A DNA stretch of 32,011 bases from Mnemiopsis leidyi (Eukaryota; Ctenophora; Tentaculata; Lobata; Bolinopsidae): assembly GCA_000226015.1 (NCBI GenBank), contig JH153936.1, forward strand, positions 103,792-135,802, written 5' to 3'. Under the pieces are notes generated by a model. The model searched no databases. It was given only the letters and a program-made list of their open reading frames with translations, and was not told the DNA's origin. Positions 1 to 8,800 of this stretch are shown here, piece after piece. Both the position numbers and the translations under genes were made by a program. Position 1 is the first letter of the stretch. The number at the start of each line of letters is the position of its first letter.

Positions 1-83
1 CAAGCCCAAGGAGTTGGAGGGAGAGACACTACCTATCATCTGGGTGAAACACAATCGTCAGTGTTTCCGTTTCAGTAAGGCTT
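1..83 (+). CDS. possible partial exon at window edge
   Basis: The first 83 bases are open in frame 2 and read as a protein-like stretch (KPKELEGETLPIIWVKHNRQ and a few more residues). The frame then either stops at a TAG a few codons later or splices at the GTAAGG that follows TTTCA. I do not recognise the peptide. It could be the last exon, or an internal exon, of a gene starting left of the window. The only support is the open frame and a donor-like site. Confidence 0.25.
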
Positions 84-653
84 AGGGTGTTGGCTTTAGG
101 AACCAGCTGTGACAGACAGCATTCAAACCCCATCACTTGAGAATGGTGTAAAATTATATTTTATTGACAGGACAATGCCATTCCCCATGCCTTTCTGTTT
201 GTTAACCAACTGACACAGCACCACATAATTTGATGGAAGATGTGGCTTGAATTGGGGTTATGCCAGGATACATGGATTCTCACCTAATATTATATTCTCA
301 TTTTTGCTGTAAGTATACATACTGGCAAAATTTTGATATCTGGGGAAGAATTTTACATTGACCCTTGTGCCAATGCCAAGATCGAGGTAAATCACACTCG
401 ATCCCCCAAGAACAAAATGCAAGATTCAGCCTTGAGGATCACCTAGCGAACTGTAAGCACAATGCCATGGTAGATGCTCGCAGTAACCTCCCCACTATTC
501 GGGAAGGGTTTTTCGACACTTGACTCCTAATGGAAGCGTAGGCTTCCCACCTGTAAGAATACTTCAAACAGTTCAATCCTACTGCCTGCTTCTCCTGATC
601 ATAAGACTATAATGGTGGTTTCTACCTTTGGTAGCGACGAAGCACTAATTTAA
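84..653. other. no recognised gene
   Basis: AT-rich sequence without a gene I can support. A plus-strand frame of about 50 codons (about 364-522, containing EDHLANCKHNAMVDARSNL) reads protein-like but has no recognised relative. It may be more remains of the retroelement to its right. Confidence 0.3.
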
Positions 654-1060
654 GTGGTTGATAAGGTCGAGCCAGTACTGGAAACCTCCCTAAGACTGTC
701 ATCTGCTACATCATTGTTAACAAGTGACAATCCACCAGTAAAAATGGTTTCAGTTATGTTTAACGCACTAGCTCTTCTCTTTAACGATGCTTTCTCAACC
801 CCCAACAACAGCCAGAAAATAGTGCCATCAGCAAAACCATGTAATCATTATAACTGCAAATGTAGCGGCATGATTGGTAAAGATAATTCCTACACTATCA
901 ATGGGCTAAAGATAAGACCTGCACCAGGGACATGTTCTAGCTACAATTTAATATACATCTTTATCTGTAAATTATGTAGACAGAGAAAATGTTAAGTTGG
1001 TAGAACAGTGAGGCCTCTGTATGAGCTGAACATAGAGCAAAGTTAAATAAACTCTTTAAC
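654..1060 (+). mobile_element. Penelope-like retroelement remnant, GIY-YIG endonuclease region
   Basis: A plus-strand frame ends with a cysteine-rich motif (CNHYNCKCSGMIG), then a TxNGLKI segment, then CSSYNLIYIFICKLC. This order matches the zinc-linker plus start of the GIY-YIG endonuclease domain of Penelope-like elements as I know them: a C-rich knot, then S-x-N-hydrophobic-Y-hydrophobic-x-C-x-x-C before the YIG/YVG motif. The frame stops at 993-995, but a shifted frame directly after it reads GRTVRPLYELN, which resembles the continuation GxTxRPLxER. The element is therefore frameshifted and dead. No reverse transcriptase is visible nearby. Another GIY-YIG-bearing transposon cannot be excluded. 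Confidence 0.5.
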
Positions 1061-1730
1061 ATTTATATAAACTGCTTAAAAATCCTGCATTGAAATTTTC
1101 AGATGACTATTTAGGCGAAGAAAATGACACTAATAGTTTGGGTGGTCATTTAATGGATTAACATGGTCTTAATAGTATAACTGATTTTGATGTATCCTAT
1201 AATATCTTTATTCTTAAGAATTCTAGTCCTAGAAGTTTAGAAGTAAATTATCACTTATTAATGTGCACTTGTTTATACAGAAGTTAAGAACCCTTAAACC
1301 TAACGTTATAATTAATTCTTGTGACCCCTTTAGTATGCCTCTACTTTTTCAAATATTATTATTATTTTTGAAAATATAAGATTTTTGAAAATTAAACATT
1401 TAATCCTGATTCGAAATTATCTTATCTTTATCTTTTCTCTTAGTTTTTAGATGCAAGGACTAGTATAATACACACTACTAATTGGGCTTCACAACCCCTC
1501 TTACCCGAGTGCTTTGGCCTTTTGTGAGTCCGATTTTCCCTAGTGCCTTGTTTTTGTGCTCTTATACTTTTTACTCTACAGTTTTTTCCAGGAATCGGTA
1601 CTAATCTTTTCTTTATTAAGTGCTGATGATGTAATAAAAGCTTCTCACCTTTTAATGAAGATTTATTAGAATTGTTCTGCCTTTCATTCGATGTCCGATC
1701 GTGGGAAATACAAAAATAGTTTGACTCATA
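1061..1730. other. AT-rich intergenic sequence
   Basis: No gene recognised. Open frames here, including one of about 110 codons on the minus strand at 1440-1775, have biased, low-quality composition and no domain I can name. Confidence 0.35.
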
Positions 1731-1887
1731 ATGGGTTCTAGGAGTCGTCAGGATATCGTGGATCCGCCAGGACATAACTACGTTATGCCAATTGGAAGAA
1801 CCAGTCTAGCCATCCCCAAGCCCAGCTGGGCTTTCGGTACAATCCTGCAATCCAAAGCAGCTCCAAGAGTTGTTAGCCATAAGGTGG
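1731..1887 (+). CDS. possible exon, unidentified protein with PG-x-x-Y / PSWAFGT motif
   Basis: The frame from the ATG at 1731 reads a protein-like stretch containing DPPGHNYVMP and IPKPSWAFGTILQSK. It is followed by a donor-like CATAAG|GTGGAT. An alternative acceptor TTCTAG lies inside the first codons (1741). The PG-x-x-Y and PSWAFG pattern is loosely reminiscent of ODF3/SHIPPO-type ciliary proteins, but the match is too short to name. No partner exon was found. A ciliary gene starts at 2374 on the same strand. Confidence 0.3.
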
Positions 1888-2373
1888 ATGTAGCCTTCTC
1901 GTTAATCTGGGTAGTGAGAGTGAGCGCTCTAACACAAAAAATGTTCGTCTGAAATAACAGGGGGCTAAAACATACTCTGACTCATTACCCAGGAAATACA
2001 CCATGGGTTTCCCAGCTTTCCATCTGCTTGATTAGTTTCTATTGCTACAATCTGATACAGTTTAATGTTAACAGCCCCTATGAATGACTTGTTGATCCTT
2101 CAACAAATCATTGTAACTTTATGCTTGTAACTTCATTACAATAGCTTTGTGCAAATTTTAATTCAATTCAATACTATCGCAAAAAGTCAATATGTCTTCT
2201 CTATCAGTTAGGGTGAAAGGGTCAGTTTCTTTAATTTATCGATCTTTATCATTTGGTTCATGTATTATTTCAATACAAATTACAACTTTTTGGACCGATA
2301 CAATAGTGCACCCCACATTGTACTGACACCTAAACAAATACGCTTCTATTCATAAACCCTACTATTCTAGAAA

Positions 2374-3068
2374 ATGGAGATGACGACTAGCTACAGGTAT
2401 GAGAGGGAGGTACCTCGTGCAGCAGCTCTCCACCGGGCATTGGCACGGCAAAATGCTCGGATCAGGGAAACAGAAATGCTGGCTGCAGACAAAGCAGCTA
2501 TCAAAGAAACATTTATCAAGAGTCAGGTATCTTAATGTTATTTTAATCTTCTAAAAAATTCGCCCATTTTTATGATAAGTGAGCTTTCATACAGGAAGAA
2601 ATTTAAATGTACGCATCACTATAGCCCTGAATCACAAACGTTTTAGATAGCTCTGTGGAACGAGACATCTGAGGAGACTGTTGAGCGGAAAATCCTGAAG
2701 AGATACCAGGAAACCATGGATCAGGAAGTAAGTATAATAAAGAGAACCATGTTTGTTGTAACTAGAGAAAGTGAATGTTTTGAAATCTTTGTTATGCCTA
2801 ATTTGTTGTAATGAAGACGCTCACATATCTTATGGTCATATCAATTTAAAAAACCTGTTTGAAACAATGGAAAATATTCTTCATACTGTTTTGTCACTAA
2901 ACATCATGGCATGTGCCCTAATCAATGAACTTTCAGTTGCAAGCAGGCAGAACCCAGCTTCTTGCAGCTCGAAGAGAAAACTTGCGGAAACTCCTGGAAA
3001 GTGAAATGAACAGTTACCGCTTGGAGCTGGAGAAGCTGGGATTGACATTTTTCCAGTGCAGAATATAG
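2374..3068 (+). CDS. CFAP141 (C1orf189)-like ciliary protein, paralogue 1
   Basis: Three exons join in phase: 2374-2526, 2647-2727 and 2937-3068, each with GT/AG borders (CAG|GTATCT, GAA|GTAAGT, TTTTAG, TTTCAG). They give a 121-residue, highly charged, helical protein. The C-terminal segment (QLLAARRENLRKLLESEMNS, then a Y-x-L-E-L-E-K-L-G-L-x-F-F pattern) matches in length and pattern the end of human CFAP141/C1orf189, a small protein of ciliary doublet microtubules. CTATTCTAG four bases before the ATG may close a 5'UTR intron. The gene at 5877-10315 is a clear paralogue: both begin M-x-x-TTS-x-RYE and share a RQxARI block. An RFX X-box lies 77 bp beyond the stop. The exon model is strong; the family name rests on memory. 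Confidence 0.7.
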
Positions 3069-3145
3069 CACTGACACTCAAGTAGTCTTAACATGATTGT
3101 CTGACACATGCTCCTATCTGCCGGAGACTTTGTCTGTGTGGAACG

Positions 3146-3159
3146 GTTACCATAGCAAC
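3146..3159. promoter_or_regulatory. RFX X-box (GTTACCATAGCAAC)
   Basis: GTTACCATAGCAAC fits the imperfect inverted-repeat X-box consensus bound by RFX factors, which drive ciliary genes in animals. It lies between the stop of the CFAP141-like gene (3068) and the innexin ATG (3216), so it could serve either. A distance of 57 bp before a start codon is typical for promoter X-boxes. Confidence 0.55.
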
Positions 3160-3215
3160 ATTGCCTTGCTGCAGTCTATGTTTATGTGTCATATTGATTG
3201 TAGGTTACTCCAACG

Positions 3216-4490
3216 ATGGTTATTGAGCTGCTAGCTGGATACAAAGGTCTGTCCCCGTTTAAAGACGCGACTGTTGACGACTCATGGGACCAAATAAACC
3301 GATGTTACGTGTTCATCGCCATGGTGGTGATGGGTGCTGTGACTACAATGAGGCAATACTCTGGAACATTGATTGCATGTGACGGGTTCACGAAGTTCCA
3401 CCCTCAGTTTGCAGAAGATTACTGCTGGAGCATAGGAATGTACACGGTACGCGAGGCCTATGACTTGCCCAGCAGTATGGTTGCATACCCCGGAGTGATA
3501 CCCTGGGATATGCCTGCATGTGTTCCACGTCTCCTGAAGAACGGAACCAGGACCAAATGTGGCAGTGAGAAGGACGTTATGCCCTCAGAGAAAATCTACC
3601 ACTTGTGGTACCAGTGGGCAAGTTTCTACTTCTGGATAGTGGCTATACTGTACTACGCGCCGTATATAATGTTCAAACAGTTGGGAGGGGGAGAGTACAA
3701 GCCCCTGATCAAGCTACTTTGTCTTGCGTCTGGATCTCCTGAACAACAGATGCAGGACATCCAGGAGCGTGTCGTCAAGTGGCTTTTCTTCAGGTTTAAG
3801 ACCTACATATTCGCTAAGGGTTACTACGCGTGGCTACGTAAAAACAGTTTCAGTATCGCTATCGGCGTGACAAAATTGTCCTATCTCCTGATAACTATCC
3901 TTGTGTTCTACTTAACAGGCTTCATGTTCGAATATGGCTCTAACACGTGGTACCGGTACGGTGCTGACTGGTACGGTACCAGATTCTCCTCGTACCACGA
4001 AACTAACAACTCAATCACACTCACAAAGGACATCATCTTCCCAAAGATGGTAGCGTGTGAGATCAAGCGATGGGGTCCCTCAGGGATTGAGGTTGAGACC
4101 GCTCAGTGCGTACTTGCCCCGAATGTGCTCTACCAGTACCTTTTCCTCTTTACTTGGTACCTCCTGATCGCGGTATTCTTCACTAACCTCATCAGTTGTT
4201 TCCTCCACATTTCTGAGATGTTCTTCTCTAACGGTACGTACAACAGGATGATAGATCAAGGAATGTTGCCAGACAAGCCCAGTTATCGGTACGTCTTCAT
4301 GAACATTGGCGCCGGTGGCAGAGAGATAGTCCAGATTCTAACAGACAATTCCAACCCCCTCTTGTTTAGCAAGATATTTGACGATCTTACCAATTTACTA
4401 ATCACTACTTCCAAAAACGCTGACGTCATTGAAAACCTGTCGAAGTTGGATTCCTCCGTAATTGAACTAGGCAGCAAAGACTCAATCTAA
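3216..4490 (+). CDS. innexin (gap-junction/hemichannel protein)
   Basis: This single-exon frame encodes a 424-residue four-pass membrane protein that forms gap junctions or hemichannels in the plasma membrane. TM1 is near residues 30-47. Extracellular loop 1 has the cysteine pair C55 and C70 (in YCW), with extra cysteines at 102 and 115. The family-diagnostic YQW motif (WYQWASFYFW) opens TM2 at about 131-153. TM3 is near 217-238, loop 2 has cysteines 281 and 298, and TM4 is near 307-330. A cytoplasmic tail contains NIGAGGREIVQIL, of the kind I associate with cnidarian innexins. ATTGTAG|G at 3201-3204, 12 bases before the ATG, could close a 5'UTR intron. ATTAAA at 4679-4684 is a plausible polyadenylation signal. 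Connexins, which use three cysteines per loop, are excluded. Confidence 0.93.
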   Translation: MVIELLAGYKGLSPFKDATVDDSWDQINRCYVFIAMVVMGAVTTMRQYSGTLIACDGFTKFHPQFAEDYCWSIGMYTVREAYDLPSSMVAYPGVIPWDMPACVPRLLKNGTRTKCGSEKDVMPSEKIYHLWYQWASFYFWIVAILYYAPYIMFKQLGGGEYKPLIKLLCLASGSPEQQMQDIQERVVKWLFFRFKTYIFAKGYYAWLRKNSFSIAIGVTKLSYLLITILVFYLTGFMFEYGSNTWYRYGADWYGTRFSSYHETNNSITLTKDIIFPKMVACEIKRWGPSGIEVETAQCVLAPNVLYQYLFLFTWYLLIAVFFTNLISCFLHISEMFFSNGTYNRMIDQGMLPDKPSYRYVFMNIGAGGREIVQILTDNSNPLLFSKIFDDLTNLLITTSKNADVIENLSKLDSSVIELGSKDSI

Positions 4491-5241
4491 GTTTCAAATG
4501 TTAGCTGTTGCCAATCTGCTCGACATTTTATGCCAAAATGTGCTTAAATCTCAATTTTTTTAATCATTACTAACACATTATTGCTACTTATTCTAAGCTG
4601 GATAGGTTGTTGAAAAGGTTGTTGAAAAAATACGACTATTTTAAACATTGTACACCCAATCGCTTCTTTGTACCACCAATTAAAGCTATTTCTAACGAAG
4701 GACTGAATGAAGCGAAAACTTTTAAATGATTAAAGCCAGGGCCGTTTTTGGTGCTTTACTTCTACACAGTATCACTACAATGTACTTATTTTTATTTTAG
4801 TTTGTGTTAATTGCTATCTCAGCTAATCTGTTTCAATTTCGATATGTTGTAGTTCATTCATTTGTTCATTAAAGTAACCGGGTGTTTGTGGTGTGGCAAA
4901 AGATACGGGGTTTCGACTTAGAATAGTATAGTGCAGTCATAGCTGATAGTAAACTCGCCAATTTCAAGTAAACCCAACAAGGCCCATGATGTTAAATAGT
5001 CTCGATCACGTGACCCCTAACGGGACCATGAGATTAAGAATCCAACTAGATAAAGCCCCTCAGAGGATAAAACCCCTCAGAGGATGAGAAGAAAATGATC
5101 CAGCAGGATTTCTAAGTAAATACAGCTTGCTAACGAGGTTTAAGATTACACTTGAGGACAAAAGTGCGACGGTACAGTTTGATAATTTGTGACGTCGCGG
5201 GGCTGAGTGGTAACGGGTGTGTTATATTTACATCAAAACTG
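4491..5241. other. innexin 3' flank, no other gene
   Basis: AT-rich 3' sequence of the innexin gene with ATTAAA at 4679-4684. A 17-bp unit (cccctcagaggataaaa-like) is repeated twice near 5057-5090. No coding signal was seen. Confidence 0.5.
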
Positions 5242-5725
5242 TTAGGGGTCGTTCACATATGACGTCATCACTTAGGGGGAGAGGGGGGGTTTCCAAATGA
5301 TGATGATTGATGACGAGGGGGGGGAGGGGGGTTTAGCAAATGATGATGTCATCAAAAATTTTTAGGATTTATAGAACTTTTTTGAAAATTTTTGATTTTT
5401 TATGAAAATTTTTATCAGAATTTTACAAAATCAGAAGGAAAAATTTCAAGTAAAAATTCTGATTCAGAAATCTTGTGAAATACTGTGTTTTCACTGACAT
5501 AGTATAAAAAAATTTCAAAAATGACTACAAATTAAAAGACCAAAAATCAAGTTTCTTGACATGAAGTAGGGGGGGGGGGGTTCTGACTGTGATGATGTCA
5601 TTATGTTAATTTACCTCTGACATTTAGGGGGGGTTTTTGTCATGATGATGAATGATGACGGAAGGGGGGGGAGGGGGGTAAAAATTACCGAAAATTTGCT
5701 GACGTCATATGTGAACGACCCCTTA
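5242..5725. mobile_element. MITE with GGGGTCGTTCACATATGACG terminal inverted repeats
   Basis: The terminal inverted repeats begin GGGGTCGTTCACATATGACGTCA at 5245 and end with the exact reverse complement at 5722. Both ends are flanked by TTA (5242-5244 and 5723-5725), consistent with a 3-bp target-site duplication. The 478-bp interior is non-coding and itself semi-palindromic: G-runs next to GATGATG/TGATGACG blocks occur near both ends around an AT-rich core. TTA target sites point to the PIF/Harbinger group; this is inferred from target length only. Confidence 0.75.
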
Positions 5726-5766
5726 TGAGACTAAATAACGACCCGATGCTACCAAAAATAAGATTT

Positions 5767-5870
5767 CACTCACTCACTCACTCACTCACTCACTCACTCA
5801 CTCACTCACTCACTCACTCACTCACTCACTCACTCACTCACTCACTCACTCACTCACTCACTCACTCACA
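5767..5870. repeat. (ACTC)n microsatellite
   Basis: About 26 uninterrupted copies of the 4-bp unit CACT/CTCA. The tract ends within ten bases of the ATG of the second CFAP141-like gene (5877). The bases CACACAG|CAC directly before the ATG look like a splice acceptor preceded by this C/T-rich tract. The repeat therefore lies in the 5' UTR or in a 5'UTR intron. Confidence 0.95.
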
Positions 5871-5876
5871 CAGCAC

Positions 5877-8800
5877 ATGGATAGTACAACCAGTAAGCGT
5901 TATGAAGCGCCTATCCCCTGGGTTCAGCGTTCGCAGCCCGCCGTGCGTCGTCAGTGCGCCAGGATACTAGACGATCAAAAGAACGCAGCTATGGTAGCTG
6001 ATAATATGGAGTGTGAAAAAACTAGCTTATCTGCCAACTGGAAAGAGGTACAAATATATTTAATATCGCATGGTTATTATCTGTTGAACCGAGTGTTTAT
6101 AGCATTAAATCAACTATTAATGTTAGTTTGTTAACCAATTAAACTCTGTTAGACTAGTAGCTAAGCTTAGTGCTTACACCTCCAGAAAAACCAGCACGAA
6201 GAGAAAAGTCTGGAAGACAACTACAAAACAATTAATAAAGAAACACAAGCGCTCAAGAAGGACCGCCTTGCTGTGAGAAGAGAGGTAAACAATTGCTCCA
6301 AAAAGCTTATCAAAAATTTCACTCTCGATGTCGATTCTTTATGACCTCAAAATTGTATCGTTTTAAGTTTCATCATCGATTATGGGTCATACATCTGTAA
6401 GTAAACAAAAGGACAGGAAAAAAACAGTTATTCGTCCGGAAGTTGACAGTAACGGGTATCCCATAGATAAAAAGACGATAAAATTCTTGTTGAGCAATGG
6501 AGTCGGAAATTTGTTTACTTTTGTGCATTTTCGCGTTATTACGCTAGGTTTACGCTAGGTTTACGAGATAATGTACAGCAGACATGTTTGATTAACAAAG
6601 TTTGTAAATTATCTATTCTGGTCGAAGAGGCCTGTCTCCAAGGTGAGCGACGCAGTGTACAACAGTTCCTGGTTCTCGTTGTGTCGGTCTTTTTGGAGAC
6701 TGCCGAACCAGTGAAAGCCTGGCATCAATCGCGATTCTGGGAAAATGCCTTAAATCAGGGAATTTTCTCGTTCTTCGGGAAAATATCGACAAGAATTTTC
6801 CAGACTGTTACATTGACGGTGAAGTGCCCCGTCTTTTTGTACATAGCTTTTCCGAAGAAGATATCAAGGCATGACTATAATTATCTTGATATGTGGAAGA
6901 CGTTTATGTAGCGCAAACGTCTAATACCTTGCGGAGAGACTAAAATTAAACAAAAAGCGTCTCCTTTGCCTGACTCTAGACTTTGTACGCCAAATCTTCA
7001 TAATCCGGTTGAAAACATTCCAATAATTCGGCTTCAGGCGGGTAAGGAACTTTATAATATATCACTAATAAGATTACATGCCTTTGGTCCTTTAGCAATA
7101 CTGCATATTACAGTTTTTCTAAATCGCCACGTTATTCTGTTTGCTCTCTGTAAGATGAAAGTACATAGGTGTTTCTTCACCTTTCTAATCGTTTTGGCTC
7201 TCTCACCTCAAACTGCCAATGCCGATGTCCCTCAAGGCATTAAATTTGGTGATACTGTGGAAGACTACATAATCTTTGCGCCAAACATGGAACCTTTCAC
7301 TGAGCAGTTCTCGCTTTGTTCCTGGGTGAGAAAGTTACGGACTGCGGTTAGCCCAACATGGTTCTCTTATGCAACTATATCAAGGAGTTGGGAGATAATT
7401 ATCTCGGACGATGGTCACAGTCGACTGTTTAGTGCTCACGCTCTACACAAGATAGGCCAGCTGGATATAGCCCCCGGCACATGGTACCATTATTGCATGT
7501 GTTGGAGTCTCTCTTCCAACACTGCTGATGTCTACCACAACGGAATGAAAGTCGGCTCTCTGAAATCTCGTCCAGGGAGAAGATTACGGACTGGCGGATC
7601 TCTCGTTCTGGGACAGCTACAGTACAGCTACAGAACAGTTTCTGGTCATCCATTCGGTGGGGAACTATCTAAATTGAATATTTACTCCAAGAAGTTCTCT
7701 GCAGAAGAGGTCAGAGATATGTACCGGGCTGGGCTTTGCTCTCAAATTGAGAAATCACATGGGAACTTTAGACAGCTAACATGGGAAAGTATAATCCAGC
7801 AATCAAGAAGGGGCAATGTGCAGCTTGTGGATGCTGAATCTGCCGATTCGGACATTGCATGTTCGTCAGAGCAGTCGTCACATCATGGTATAGATACTGA
7901 TATTGACTTAGGTTTTGCAGGTGCTGATTGCGGACAACAGCTGAACATAGTTCAATCTAAGTTAGAAGCGCTAAAAATCGATTTAGAAAGTCTAAACCAA
8001 ACTCAGTCCGACTCACAAATAACTCTGACTGAGTTAGATTTGACGATAACTGACCGGAATCGATTACTAACTGAGTTAGACTCAACCAAAACTGAATTGA
8101 CGGTCGTTCAAAGTGACTTAGAATCTACTCAAATGGAACTGGGAGCGACTCAATCTGAGTTAGAGGAAATTAGAGGTCAATTAAGAGTAGCACAGACTCA
8201 GCTAGAAGCCACAAAAAATGACCTGGGACAAAGGCTGAACCAGACGCAAACTCAACTTAATGAGAGTCAGTATCAGTTTAAAATTTTGCAAACTGATAAA
8301 GCAGAAACTGAGACTGAGTTAGCAGCAATCCAGACTGAGTTATCAGCAACTCAAATTGATTTAGAAGCAACTAAATTGAAGTTGGAAGGAGCTGAAAATC
8401 AGCTACAGAGTACCAAAATAGATGCGGGACAGGTGCTTGATGTAACCCTGAATGAGCTAGATGAAACCAAAACTGAGTTAGAGGAAACCCGAACTGATTT
8501 ACAGGAAATCGAAACTGTGTTAGAAAGAACTCAAGCTGAGTTAGAAATATCCCAAACCCAGCTAGAAGAAAGTCAAACTGAGTTATTGAAAGCTCGAACT
8601 CAGTTAGAAAAAGGTCAAACTGAGTTAGCGAAAACTCAAACTCAGTTAGAAGAAGGTCAAACAGAATTAGAAACTTCTCAAACTCAGTTAAAAGAAAGTC
8701 AAACTGAGTTAGAAAAAAACCGAGCTCTGTTAGAAGAAACAACAACTGAGCTGGGGGAAACTCAATTTCAGTTAGCGCAAGCTATCCGTGGTTCATCTAG

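Noticed and set aside
5725..5970. Frame encoding (Thr-His-Ser-Leu)n
   Set aside because: Translation of the ACTC microsatellite; the homologous frame of the CFAP141-like gene overlaps in another phase.
6381..6911. Two short plus-strand open frames (about 58 and 107 codons) in the long intron
   Set aside because: No recognised domain, no homologous counterpart in the paralogue and no convincing splice sites; kept only as possible transposon debris.
8371..8745. 125-codon minus-strand frame with Leu-Thr-Glu/Gln-Phe repeats
   Set aside because: It is the reverse complement of the heptad-coding repeat of the pentraxin-like gene and has no start context or splice partners.
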